Shown: piece by piece, positions 10,595-20,607 of the stretch
Layout of the letters: every line of letters starts with the position of its first letter
Position numbering within the stretch: position 1 is the stretch's first letter
NCBI GenBank assembly: GCA_030849465.1
Contig: JARVLF010000011.1
Span: 62,001-126,000, forward strand
DNA length: 64,000 bases
Source: Moesziomyces globuligerus
Lineage: Eukaryota; Basidiomycota; Ustilaginomycetes; Ustilaginales; Ustilaginaceae
Reading direction: 5' to 3'
The notes under the pieces: generated by a model
Database searches by the model: none
What the model was told of the DNA's origin: nothing
The model's input: only the letters and a program-made list of their open reading frames with translations
Translations under genes and position numbers: made by a program

Positions 10595-12100
10595 ATGCTC
10601 AAGCTCGCTCGACCTTACGACGGGGTGTTGTGGCAAAACATGGCTACGGGAGTCTCGACCATGACGACGACGAAGACGGAGAGGTTGGGGTCGATGCGGA
10701 TGGCGAGTTCGGCGGTGGACGAGGTGTCGTTGAGCGACGAAGAGATGCTGGACGACGACGCGTGGTCCGACGAAGCGCTGAGCATCGATGCCAACGACGC
10801 GCATGCTCGCACGCCAACGGGCAACCAGCAGGGTGTGGCGAGGAGTCGGAGGCTACTTTCGCTCGAGCAGAGCAAGGTGCTGTACAAGATGCTGGACAAG
10901 ACGCACTTTCCCTCGACGCAGCTGCGCGAAGCGGTCGCGGCTCAACTCGGCGTCTCGCCGCGCAAAGTCCAGGTAAGCCCGCCCACCCCCCTCCCCGCTT
11001 TTCTTCTACGCTAGGCTGTGATGATGGTGTTGACGTTGGGTTTTGTGGTGGGGGTCAAGGTGTGGTTTCAGAATCGACGGCAGGTTGGCAAGAAGCGGAT
11101 GATGGAGGCGGTTCAGTCTGCGCGGTTTGCGGGCCTGTCGGGGGATGGGACGAGGATGACGCTCGAGCAGCTCGAGGCGCAGATGCGCGCCACAGGAAAG
11201 GGACGATTCGGATGGGACGAGGACGAGCGAACGCGCGTCTGGCGACGTCAGACGATCCGACTCGCCCTCAACCACCCTCCGTCGACCTCGACCCGGGCAT
11301 CGTCGTGCGAGGGTCAAGACGATCGACGTCCCGGTTCGATCGCGCGTCCAGGACTACGCATCGACGTCGCCCGAACCGGCTACTCGGGACTGGGCGTTCC
11401 TGCGGTCACGCCGACGTATACCGGTTTGGGAAGCGCAACGCATCTCGAGTCGATGGCGATCAGAATCGACCCGCTCACGACGCGCACGAATCTCGCTCCA
11501 CCTCCCGCGATTGTCTCGAGTCAGAAGGAGAGCTTCACGCTCCACAACCACCTCCAGACGCGCGCGAGATCGAGGAGCCATACGCTCTCCACACCCGCCT
11601 GGGCAAAGAGCGACGAGATGCGAGACGTGCGCGGAAGTTACACCGCTGACTGGCACCACACCCAGTCCAGATACGCCCTCGCCACCCGCTCTCACGACCG
11701 CCTCGATCGAGAACACAGAGAGCACCGAGAGCACCGAGAGCACCGAGAGCTTCGAGAGCTTCGAGACCATCGAGAGCTTCGGGAGCTTCGGGAGGTCAGA
11801 GAGCATCGAGAGTACAGAGAGCCGTCTAGGATGCCTCTTGTGCCATCGCCACCGCGGTTGCGGGAAAGGCTGGCGCCGTATCCGCCTCGAGCGTACGAGA
11901 GCAGGAGCCGAAGCATCTCGTCACCCCACCATCCTCCGCCTCCGCCGCAGACGGCGCTGCAGCCACCGAGGTTGTCGCCCAGCACAACACCCAGCACGGC
12001 CGAAACCCTCGTCGCCCCCCTCGAGCCTCGCAAGCTCGAGCCCAGCGCGCCAGCCACGCGCTTCTCACCCATGGACGTTCGCTCGCTCACCTCGGCCTGA
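10595..12100 (+). CDS. homeodomain transcription factor
   Basis: Two exons, 10595-10972 and 11060-12100, give 472 residues. The homeodomain spans about residues 82-141. Helix 1 and 2 (RSRRLLSLEQSKVLYKMLDK, then FPSTQLREAVAAQLGVSPRK) are in exon 1, and helix 3 VQ|VWFQNRRQVGKKRM crosses the splice. WFQNRR is the invariant DNA-recognition motif. The 87 bp intron runs from GTAAGC to CAAG; this acceptor restores the canonical helix. Residues before the domain are acidic (SLSDEEMLDDDAWSDE). The C-terminal half is Ser/Pro-rich with an unusual EHRE/ELRE repeat. The length and single atypical homeodomain suit a regulatory factor other than a classical bE/bW mating protein. ATGs at 10640 and 10661 are alternative starts. 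Nuclear location and DNA binding are inferred from the domain. Confidence 0.85.
11706..11822 (+). repeat. in-frame tandem repeat coding EHRE/ELRE units
   Basis: Within the homeodomain gene, 9-12 bp units such as GAGCACCGA and GAGCTTCGA repeat in register with the codons. They yield a charged Glu-His/Leu-Arg-Glu helix of about 38 residues, which may form a coiled coil or a single alpha-helix. Confidence 0.85.
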
Positions 12101-12216
12101 GCGCGCCACGCAAGCTGTTTTTGAAAATCCCGAACAATCTTTCGTTTACTTTTTTTCTGTCGCTGTTGTCCAGATGCGCTTGAACTTGGCCTGAAAGAAA
12201 AGCGCCCACGGCGATA

Positions 12217-13149
12217 CTAGAACATCTCTTCCTCGTCCTGCGCCACCTATCGTCCCCGCGACCAAGCCAGAGAAGAAGAAGAAAAGGAAAAGGTCAGCTG
12301 AGTTCTTGGATGGAGCAAAGGGCTGAAAGGGAAGCGACGTACATCGGCGGCGTCTGGCACTTCGAAGCCCTCCTCTGTCGAGTAGAGGATGGCCTGGATC
12401 TGGCGGAGGCTGTCGTGCTCCTCGGACTGGGGCTCCTCTGGTTCGACGCCTTCCTCCTGCGGCGGGAGCTGTTCTGCGAGGATGGCGAGGCGCTCCTGGA
12501 CGAGGATCTCAATGTCGCGGAGCTTTGCAAAGTAGAAGTCGCGTTCCTTTTCGAGCGAGTCTACGCTGACCTTCATCTCGTCCATCTGCTGTGTGAGCGC
12601 ATGGATGGTTTCGTTGGGCACCTGAGCAGCGGTGGTCCTGGCGGCTGCGGCTGCGGTCCTTCTGACGGGTGCAGCTGCTGGCGGTTGCCTGGGTGCGGGC
12701 CTGACGGGTTGTCGAGCAGCACTCGCAGCCCCGACGTTGCGCGCTGCGCCTACGCTGACCGCACCGACGAGCGGAGGCGGTGCGGCGCTAGCGCCCATGC
12801 GACGCGCCTCTGCATCGTACGGTTCGCCGGGGAAGTTCATGTCCCAGAACTTTTTGAGCCACTGGAGAAACTCGAGGTTGTCCTGCATCTTGCACCGAAT
12901 CAGCCGATCGACGGGGATGGGCTTGTCGATGCGGTTGCGCTTGAACGCATCCTGCACCACCTTGAAGTTGTTGATAAAGTCGTAGTCGTGCTTGGCCTCG
13001 AACTTGATCTTGCTCAGCGGCACGTTGCCGTAGATCGAGTCGACGATCTGCGCGTAGGCGGCGCCCGAGCCGCACTGCTCGACCTTGGTGTAGCTGAATC
13101 CGAGCAGCTCGTTGATCCAGTGGATCAGCTCCGTGCGTGATTCTCCCAT
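12217..13149 (-). CDS. MAL3: EB1/Mal3/Bim1 microtubule plus-end-binding protein
   Basis: Two exons, 13149-12343 and 12246-12217, encode 278 residues. Residues 1-115 are a calponin-homology domain of EB1 type: MGESRTELIHWINELLGF, YAQIVDSIYGNVPLSKIKF and FLQWLKKFWDMNFPGEPYDA. An Ala/Pro-rich basic linker follows (RPAPRQPPAAAPVRRTAAA). Residues about 190-250 form the EB-homology coiled coil, with ALTQQMDEMKVSVDSLEKER and FYFAKLRDIEILVQE. The last exon is only 30 nt and encodes VAQDEEEMF, an acidic tail ending in an aromatic residue as in the EB1 EEY/F motif that binds CAP-Gly proteins. The 96 bp intron has GTACGT, a CTGAC branch site and TAG. The protein tracks growing microtubule ends. Confidence 0.93.
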
Positions 13150-13936
13150 GCCTGCTGACGTAACACAGATGGCGATCGTGGCGATCGTGGTGATGGTGGT
13201 GGTGGTGAAAGCGAGGTACGGTGTGTGCGGGGCGCGTGCGTCTGTCGTGTTGGTTGCAAAATGGTGTTGATCTCTAGCCCGCCCCACCTCCGCTCGAATG
13301 CCTGCCAAAATTCCACGCAGCCCTAAGTTCTAACCCTCCCCGCGCCGCGTTTCAAACTGTTAGGTCCGCGTCTCGGTTGAAGATGTGAGACCTGCGCATC
13401 GAACAAAATGAAAAGAAAATCAACCCCCTTCTCGACGGTGAGGGCCGCGTTTGGCCCCATCAAGTTCGGCGCTTGCGCTGCTTCTGGGGTTGATGCGCAC
13501 TGCTGAGCTTATTCCTGTCGCTGCACGTCGTATCGCCCTTTGCCAACCAAGCTTCCCGAGCTCCCACGCTGCGCAGCTGCTGAGCTGCGCTTCCCCGTCA
13601 GTCTCTGCGCTTACTGCGTGTTGGAGGAATAGGATCCGCTTGCCAACGGTCCAAGCTTCGCTGCGCACGCCACCGCCGAGGTTTCCGAGCCAACCCGCTC
13701 ATGAAGGCAGCGGCTCTCTCTGCCGTTTCTTGGCTCCGTCGAGCTGCGCATATGAAAATGAACTCCCCCTCCCCCTCACCCTTCCTTTACCAGTCAACAA
13801 GCTCCGCCTTTTCTCATCCTCTCTTCCCCCTAGCAATCACACCACCACAATCCTCGATAGCATCCGCTTGTATCTCGGTACCATTTCATCGCCCGAACTT
13901 GTTATTTTTTTCTTCTTCGGGGGTTCGATTGCATTC
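13150..13936. other. divergent intergenic region
   Basis: The spacer is 787 bp between the EB1 gene (-) and the orphan membrane protein (+). It has a pyrimidine-rich leader near 13760-13920. The frame of the plus-strand gene remains open back to 13451, but those residues look like translated leader (Leu/Ser/Pro-rich). Confidence 0.5.
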
Positions 13937-16900
13937 ATGCTGCAGGCCGTGCCGTTGGCGGCGCTCGTGGCGAGTCTGGCGGGCATCGCCGTGTTGCTCG
14001 CCGCGACCTACTCGCGCATCCGCGTCCGAGCCCACGCACGGTATGGACAACCGACGTGGTGCGCGGTGTTGGATCGAAAGGCCGTCCGGTGGATGGTGGA
14101 TGTAGCGGCCTTGGTGGCGCTCGTGCCGCTGTGGGCGCTGCTCACAGTGCAAAGCCACAGGAGCCTCCGCGAGGTGGCTCTGCAGGCCACACCGCATACC
14201 TTTTTCTCGACCGTCGTCCTCGTCACGCCGTTGGCGCTAAGCGCGGTGCAGGCAGCGAGCCGATTCTGCGCCGGCCGGCTCGGCAAGACGTACGCTCCCC
14301 AGCTGGCCGCAGCGGCTGCGGTGGGCGTCATGAGTGCGGCCACGGCTACGAGCGTCGGCTGCGAGTTCTCCCACCCGGCCCGCGCGCAGACCAGGTCGTG
14401 CGCAGAGGCCGTCGCGGTCAAAGCCACCGTTGTCGTCGCGCAGCTCCTCTGCGCAGCCGCAGCGATAGCGTTTCTCGTGGCGACCAACACACGGAGCAAA
14501 GTGCGTACAACTGCACAGCAGGGCTGGCGAGTGACAGCCTCGCAGCAAAGCTCAAACATGTTGGCTCCGCAGACGCATGACGAATCGTACGGACCAGCGG
14601 TGGACCTCGAGTACGGCGGTCGCATCGTGCGTGGCATTCTGGACCAGGGTGGGCACGATGCAGGAGGCACTATCGCGACGTCGCTGGGGTACGGCTCGGC
14701 CATCGCGAGCTCAGCCAACCCATACCAGGTCTCGGTCCGCTCCGATCCCGCCGAGCAGTGCACCGAGGACTCGAACGCGAGCGCGCCGACTCTGTGGACG
14801 CACATCCATCGCCCCACGGATGCCTCGAGTGACTTCACACCCCGAGGGGCTGGGCACAAACCGCCTCCCACCACCCCGACATCGGAGCTGATCCAAGCAG
14901 AGGGCGACATTCTCCTTCGACCGCAGCCTTGGCAGCAAAAGGAATCGGTCCAGCTGGTCGCGGTCATCAGCCTGATCGCTGCGCGCGTGGCCATGTGCAT
15001 CGCTGCCCTCGTGGTCGCATCGCATAACGCACAGACGCTCCTCATCGCCGCAGCGTTCTGCGCACCCGCCCTGGCTATCCTCGTCTCTAAGGCTACCCAC
15101 ATCTACCATCCCACGCTGGCCACCATTCGACGCGCAACGTATCGGGAGCGCTGGTTCGACGCGTCCAGCGTCGGGGGCGGGGGATCGCGACGCACGTCGA
15201 CCGCGTCCATGGTGGTGGTGGAGGAGGTGGGGTCGATGCGCAAGCGCACGCACGTGCGCTCCTACTCGTGTCCGCTCGAGTCGGAGCGCAACGGCTACAC
15301 GCACCTCGCGCCGGAAGCGGCGGGCAGCAAGCAGCGGCGGAGCGTCTCGTCGACCAAGAGCGTCCCGTACCGCGGCGAGCACTGGCGCGCAGGCAAGGTG
15401 AGCGGCGACCGCGTCGTCGCGCCGCGCAGCAGCTGGCTGCGCGCGCTCAACCTCCTCGTCGTCCCCAAACCCCGGCTCGAGGTGCTCCCCGTCCGTCCGC
15501 CGGCACCCCAACGCGATACAGGCGCGCAGAGACGCGCCACGCTGTCGGCCTCAGCGACCTCGGCGATCGTTCAAGGCCTGCTCGATGCCCGAATCGGCGC
15601 GCCAAGCGCAAGTGAGCACTCGGTCAGTCGGGTAGACTCGCACGAGTCGTTCGTCACTACCCTCCACATCAGTGCCGACGCCAGCGATGGTACCACTGCG
15701 CAGACGGCTCACGCTTCGAACGAGGCCGATCCGACGCACGAGGGTCAAGGTGCGGGGGAGCTGGACGATTCGCCCGGGAGCGCGCGGAGGTGGTCGGAGG
15801 GAGCGGTGGACGAGCAGAGCGACTTGCGGTCCCCGACCAAACGCCGACCTCTGCCGATCGAGGCGACCGAGGCGACGCCGTCGCCGTCGAGCTTCTCGCG
15901 CGCAGAGGAGCCGATCCTGAGCCGGAGCGCCTCGCGGCTCTTTGCCGAGATCCTGCATCTGGTGCGCGGCGCCGAGGCACCTGCCCGGCATCCCGAGCAG
16001 CGGCACTCGCTGGGCGCTGGGCTCAAGCGCACACCGCCGCGCGGATACGCCTCGCTCGACGACGCGCATCACGACGACGCGAGCCACGGCACGATGATCG
16101 TGCACAGCGACGAGTCGAGCGCCTCGTGGACGGCGCATCGGAGGACGGCGTCGGCGTCGAGCACGTTTTCGCTCGCGAGCCTCTCGGGCCGCGTGCGCGC
16201 GCTGGGCCGAGCCGCTCTGGGCACCGAGAGCCCCGAGCGGTCCTCGGACGCCGAGGAGCAGGGCAAGGTCAAGAAGATGCGGAGCCGGACGTTTGCGTCG
16301 GCGTTTGGCATCGAGTTGGGCGTGCTGGCACGGTCCGGCTCCAAGGGACGCCGCGAGTCGCCGCGGACGCACGAGGCTTCGCCCTCGACGAGCGCGGGCA
16401 CCTGTCCCTCGTCGCTGATGGGCGTGAGCTTCTCGCCGTCGCCGTTATCGAGGCAGGGTGCGCAGGGGCTGCATCGCAGGGAGACATCGCAGGCAGATTC
16501 GCTCCTCGATGGGCTCGACGAGCCCTCAGCCGAGGCTCTCGAGGAGACGCTGGAGGACGATCATCGCGAGGCAGAGAGGGCGGCGCCGGATGCGCGCAAC
16601 CACTGGACGAGCGACGCGGGCGAGATGGATCTGGCCGAAGTGAGCGTGCTCGACGTGTGGGAGCGATTCACCTTGGATGCGGAGGATGCGGGCTCGGGCG
16701 CAGACGATGCGGTGCTGGAAGCGCACGGCGAAGGCTACAAGGCGGCGCGTGTGGCAACAGCGCCGTTCCTAGATACGGTGGAGGAAGAGAGCGAAGGTGA
16801 GCTCGAGCCCGCCCTGTCGCGAGCCGTGCTACCGAGCGCGGGCGGTCGGGTGGATGGCACGGGCACAGGACTGGGGTGGGAGGTCGAGGCGAGGCAGATG

Positions 16901-17842
16901 CGTGTGGCGCAGCTGCTGGCCGAGCACGAGGTGCTCTTCCCGCACAAGACGCTGTCGCAGATCGACGAGGTGACGGAAGCGGCCACCTCGCCTCCTCCTT
17001 CCGAGGCCGCGAGTGGACGCGCCTCCCGGACCGACCGCAGCGAGGTGGGCGAGGTCCGCTCGCCAAGCGCGCTCGCTCGCCACTCGCTGCATCTCGGACT
17101 GGCGCTCTCCAAGCGGTGTCTCGACGAAGCTCACTCGTCCGGGCACAACTCACTGCGGACGGACGAGTACTACGATGCCGAAAGCTCGCACCACGCCGGC
17201 TCGGGCGAGGGCGTGGAGGAAAGCGCCTCGCTCGACGACGTGGAGCCGTTGGGGTTGCTGCCGTTCGTCACGCCGCGCACGCGGATGCGACGCCGCGTCG
17301 CCGAAGCACACAGCCAGCAGCTCGACCCGCCTCCCGAGAGGTGCGAGGCTGCGGAAACCTCGGAGCGTCGGAGCCAAGTGCAGCCGTCACCGCGCTGCAC
17401 AAGCGCCCGACTGCGAGAGCTGGGCATGGACGCGGGCATCTGGCAGAGCTCGCCGGTGAAGCTCGATCTCTTGGCCCGCAGCGCATCGCCCGCCGGACGC
17501 TCTGCTTCGAGCAGCGACGCAAGTGGGCGAAGCAACGGCGTGGATAAGGGCAAGACGACGAGATTACGGCGAAGCATGACGCTGACCAAACAGCGATTGG
17601 GCGTAGCCTCGCCGAAGCGCGAGGTGCGCAACCGCCTCGCGCGAGCCTCGTCGATCGTCGCCAGCGCGGCCGAGGCGGTCGAGCCGGAGAAAAGGCTGCT
17701 GCATCGCCCGTTCAAGAAGCCGCGCAAGAGCCGGCTCAAGGGCGTGGCGGTGATGATCGCGCGGCACGAGTTCACCGTGGTCGACGAAGACGACTCGCTC
17801 GTCGGCCGCCTCGCTCCTCGTCCCGACGGCGGCGCAGCTTAG
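13937..17842 (+). CDS. orphan membrane protein, seven predicted TM segments plus 900-residue disordered tail
   Basis: The protein has 1301 residues from the ATG at 13937; the open frame extends upstream, so the true start is uncertain. I do not recognise the family. Hydrophobic segments sit near residues 3-24, 51-71, 87-108, 120-140, 158-183, 338-362 and 364-385. The long loop between the fifth and sixth segments is hydrophilic. The remaining 900 residues are Ser, Glu, Arg and His-rich with no obvious fold, many SRS/RRxS sites that suit phosphorylation, and acidic patches (ETLEDDHREAE, DTVEEESEGELE). The end is basic (FKKPRKSRLKG) before an acidic EFTVVDEDD. The layout recalls a receptor or sensor with a signalling tail, but no receptor motif is seen. 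Confidence 0.65.
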   Translation: MLQAVPLAALVASLAGIAVLLAATYSRIRVRAHARYGQPTWCAVLDRKAVRWMVDVAALVALVPLWALLTVQSHRSLREVALQATPHTFFSTVVLVTPLALSAVQAASRFCAGRLGKTYAPQLAAAAAVGVMSAATATSVGCEFSHPARAQTRSCAEAVAVKATVVVAQLLCAAAAIAFLVATNTRSKVRTTAQQGWRVTASQQSSNMLAPQTHDESYGPAVDLEYGGRIVRGILDQGGHDAGGTIATSLGYGSAIASSANPYQVSVRSDPAEQCTEDSNASAPTLWTHIHRPTDASSDFTPRGAGHKPPPTTPTSELIQAEGDILLRPQPWQQKESVQLVAVISLIAARVAMCIAALVVASHNAQTLLIAAAFCAPALAILVSKATHIYHPTLATIRRATYRERWFDASSVGGGGSRRTSTASMVVVEEVGSMRKRTHVRSYSCPLESERNGYTHLAPEAAGSKQRRSVSSTKSVPYRGEHWRAGKVSGDRVVAPRSSWLRALNLLVVPKPRLEVLPVRPPAPQRDTGAQRRATLSASATSAIVQGLLDARIGAPSASEHSVSRVDSHESFVTTLHISADASDGTTAQTAHASNEADPTHEGQGAGELDDSPGSARRWSEGAVDEQSDLRSPTKRRPLPIEATEATPSPSSFSRAEEPILSRSASRLFAEILHLVRGAEAPARHPEQRHSLGAGLKRTPPRGYASLDDAHHDDASHGTMIVHSDESSASWTAHRRTASASSTFSLASLSGRVRALGRAALGTESPERSSDAEEQGKVKKMRSRTFASAFGIELGVLARSGSKGRRESPRTHEASPSTSAGTCPSSLMGVSFSPSPLSRQGAQGLHRRETSQADSLLDGLDEPSAEALEETLEDDHREAERAAPDARNHWTSDAGEMDLAEVSVLDVWERFTLDAEDAGSGADDAVLEAHGEGYKAARVATAPFLDTVEEESEGELEPALSRAVLPSAGGRVDGTGTGLGWEVEARQMRVAQLLAEHEVLFPHKTLSQIDEVTEAATSPPPSEAASGRASRTDRSEVGEVRSPSALARHSLHLGLALSKRCLDEAHSSGHNSLRTDEYYDAESSHHAGSGEGVEESASLDDVEPLGLLPFVTPRTRMRRRVAEAHSQQLDPPPERCEAAETSERRSQVQPSPRCTSARLRELGMDAGIWQSSPVKLDLLARSASPAGRSASSSDASGRSNGVDKGKTTRLRRSMTLTKQRLGVASPKREVRNRLARASSIVASAAEAVEPEKRLLHRPFKKPRKSRLKGVAVMIARHEFTVVDEDDSLVGRLAPRPDGGAA

Positions 17843-18323
17843 CGGAGGCGCCGATTCCAAGACGTCTGGCATGTTCGGCGCTTCCGAAGGTGCAGGCGAG
17901 AGCAGCGAGGATACCGCGCAAAGTGGTAGATTGACAAGCTCAAGGTTGGCAGCAAGGTGCAAAGCGTGTGGCAGCAAACTGTGTGGCAGAGGGTTGGTCA
18001 GCTGACAGGGCGCGAATCGCGCTGCGGTTGGCAAACGTGGGAAAAATGGGAATGCACAGGCCAGCCGAAGCGAGCGACAGCCAGAGGCGGGCGAGGCGTG
18101 CTCGTGCTGGCGCAGATCGGCAAGTCCGGGCTGAGGCGTGTACTGTATGCACGAGGTGCATTTCACGCGGCTCTGGCGCTTTCGGAGCGGGCCTCGTTGG
18201 CTTGCGGCTTTGGCTCGAGGGGGGGGGGGGCCTTTGTCGGCGATTCCGATGCTCGCGCCCACGATCATCTTTGCTCGATCCAAGCGTTACCGTTCTTGGT
18301 ACATCGACCGAGACTGGCTGGCT
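17843..18323. other. intergenic region upstream of the TMEM135-like gene
   Basis: This 481 bp spacer lies between two plus-strand genes. The downstream frame remains open back to 18138, but those codons look like leader. A G-run lies near 18221-18230. Nothing else is recognised. Confidence 0.5.
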
Positions 18324-20525
18324 ATGACTGCGAGTACGCGTGCTGCGGTTGCTGCGCGGCGCACTTCGGCGTCGGCGGCTGCCGCACGCGCGAGGCTCGA
18401 GGCGCTGCTGCTGCCCGCGGCCAAGGCGTACCTCTTGGGCTACGTGATGGACATCCTGCCGGCGATCCTCAAGGCGCTCATCAAGTTCATCACCACCGAG
18501 ATCAAGCGCATCCGCGCAGACGAGAAGCGGCTGCTCGAGGAGCGCCGTCTCGCCAACGAAGCCGGCCAGCCGCGTGCCAAGCCGGGCGTGCGCGACGGCG
18601 TCCGCTCCATCCTCCCGAGCTTCTACCGCCTCCCGACGCTGGTGCACGCGATCGCCAACGCGCTCGTCGTCGCGCTCGGCACAAACGGAATGGCCATCAG
18701 CTGCTTCCTCGCCATGGCCGGCTGGCGAGTCTCCGAGACGCTCGTCTGGTGGCCGCTCGCAAAGTACTATGCGCTCAAACTCACCCCGGCCGCGACCTCG
18801 GAGGCGCAGGCACGCCGCATCCTCACCCAGGCCAGGATCGCAGCCACGTTTGTCGCCGCCTCGCTCAGCTCGGCGCTTGCCATGATGATGCTCCAGCACC
18901 AGAGCGAGGCGGCGCTCGAGAAGAAGAAGGCCGCTGCGGCGGGCGCGCCGTTGCTCACCATCGACACCACGCCAGGCTGGATCCCCAAAAGCCTCCGGCC
19001 GTCCAACTTGGGCTTCCTCGGAAGGAGGTTCAGTACAGGCAACACTGCGCCGCGCTTTGCGAGCCTGGCGCCGGCTGGACACTTTCTCTCGCGACTCACG
19101 AGCCTCACCGTGCCCGGTACGCCGCGTCCGGCGTCTGGTGCCGCGCCGGGGATGAGCCCAGTTGCTGCGAGTCCGGATCCAAAGGCACCCGCTTCGCCCA
19201 CGGCGACGCTGACGCCACTGCCGCGCGCCGAGCCGGCGGCGGGCAGCGGCGCGAGGAGCGAGCCGTTGGGCAGGCCGAGTCCGACGATCGACCTCACGCT
19301 CTTTGCGCTCGTGCGCGGCATGGACACGCTCGTGCGTGCGCTCGCCGCACCCGCCGCCAAGCGCACGCAGCAACTGCGCACCGCAGCATCGTCGACGTCG
19401 ACATCGCGAGGCAAGGTCGGGGGGATGGCGAGGCGGGTGGGTGCGGGGTTGGCGGATCAGGCCGAGGGGCTGGTGTTTGTGGTCTGCTGCGCGCAGATCA
19501 TGTGGTCGTGGTTCTACCATCCGGAGCGGCTGCCGCCGAGCTACGTCAAGTGGATCACCAACCTGGCGACCATGGACGAGCGGCTGCTGCTCGCGCTGCG
19601 GTGCATCCGCTCGAGCAAGCCGCTCACGTGGAACTACCAGAGCAAGCACATGACGCCCGAAGGCGTTCACCTGCTCGGCTCCTTGGCCGAGGAGCTGGGG
19701 CATCCGTACGAGTGGGGCGATCCGACGCGGTTGCCCAATACGTCGGCGGAAGCGCGTGCGTTCATCGCGCAGGCGCGGCGCGAGGCGCAAGCCAAAGGAC
19801 ACAAGCCGGTGGGCGAGAGGGATGTGCCTGGCTTCGTGCTCAATGGAGCGGCGGGACCGAGGGGAAGGGGAGAGATGGGCGGAATGCCGTGCGAGCTGGT
19901 GCACTGCGGAGTAGGCGGGGCCAACTGCTACAAGAATGCGCTCTACCGCTGGGCGAGGGGCTGGCGGATGAGCATGGCCATCTACGTGCCGGTGCATCTG
20001 CTGCCGCGGCTGCTGTTCAACGCGCGCGGCTTCCTCGAGTCTCCGGGCGCCAATGCGCTCAAGGTGCTGCTGGGCGCCGCGCGCAGTGCGGCGTTCCTGG
20101 CGACCTACATTGTGGGCAACTGGTTCCCCATCTGTCTGGCGCGCTCGGCGCTGCTGCCGCGCCTCCTGCCCAACGTGCCGTTTACCTTTTGGGATGCCGG
20201 CCTCGGTCCGGCTCTCGGCAGCGTCGCGTGTGGGTTCAGCATCTTCATCGAGGAGAAGCGCAAACGCGCCGAGATGGCGCTCTACGTCGCTCCGCGTGCG
20301 CTCTTTGCCATGGTCGAGTCCGCGCGTCCCGGCTGGCTCTCGCAGGGCCATCGATCGGCTCTGTGGGCAGAGAGAGCTACCTTTGGTGCGGCCGTGGGTA
20401 CCGTGGTGGCAGCAGCACGCTACCGACCCGATCTGCTCAGGGGCATCACCGCAGCCATGGGTTGGGTCGCTAGACCCCCTGGTCTGCCTAGCTCGGGTCG
20501 CAACTATGCACGCAGTCAAGCCTAA
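18324..20525 (+). CDS. TMEM135-family multi-pass membrane protein
   Basis: The protein has 733 residues from the ATG at 18324. The C-terminal half carries the TMEM135 signature: PCELVHCGVGGANCYKNALY then YRWARGWRMSMAIYVPVHLL near residues 510-560. It also has FTFWDAGLGPALGSVACGFS, FIEEKRKRAEMALYVAPRAL and hydrophobic helices between them. These resemble animal TMEM135, a peroxisome/mitochondria-associated protein related to the Tim17 fold and implicated in lipid and organelle dynamics. The N-terminal half has AYLLGYVMDILPAILKALIK, further membrane segments and a Pro/Ser/Ala-rich linker around residues 270-320. The fungal protein is much longer than animal TMEM135 (about 460). Its location is inferred. 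It converges with the Rdx gene, 82 bp away. Confidence 0.75.
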   Translation: MTASTRAAVAARRTSASAAAARARLEALLLPAAKAYLLGYVMDILPAILKALIKFITTEIKRIRADEKRLLEERRLANEAGQPRAKPGVRDGVRSILPSFYRLPTLVHAIANALVVALGTNGMAISCFLAMAGWRVSETLVWWPLAKYYALKLTPAATSEAQARRILTQARIAATFVAASLSSALAMMMLQHQSEAALEKKKAAAAGAPLLTIDTTPGWIPKSLRPSNLGFLGRRFSTGNTAPRFASLAPAGHFLSRLTSLTVPGTPRPASGAAPGMSPVAASPDPKAPASPTATLTPLPRAEPAAGSGARSEPLGRPSPTIDLTLFALVRGMDTLVRALAAPAAKRTQQLRTAASSTSTSRGKVGGMARRVGAGLADQAEGLVFVVCCAQIMWSWFYHPERLPPSYVKWITNLATMDERLLLALRCIRSSKPLTWNYQSKHMTPEGVHLLGSLAEELGHPYEWGDPTRLPNTSAEARAFIAQARREAQAKGHKPVGERDVPGFVLNGAAGPRGRGEMGGMPCELVHCGVGGANCYKNALYRWARGWRMSMAIYVPVHLLPRLLFNARGFLESPGANALKVLLGAARSAAFLATYIVGNWFPICLARSALLPRLLPNVPFTFWDAGLGPALGSVACGFSIFIEEKRKRAEMALYVAPRALFAMVESARPGWLSQGHRSALWAERATFGAAVGTVVAAARYRPDLLRGITAAMGWVARPPGLPSSGRNYARSQA

Positions 20526-20607
20526 CCGCCCCCATGGGAAGAATGCAACAATGCGCCTTGCTTTTGTTCGTATGAAGATGGTGGTGTGTAGGGGTGGATG
20601 GGGGTTT

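Noticed and set aside
10595..12100. bE/bW mating-type homeodomain gene
   Set aside because: The variable region, the partner gene in divergent orientation and the usual size are all missing; only the WFQNRR helix is shared.
17940..20519. 859-codon antisense frame and 838-codon sense frame over the TMEM135-like gene
   Set aside because: Both are shadows of the gene at 18324-20525; composition is Arg/Ala/Gly-rich without any motif.
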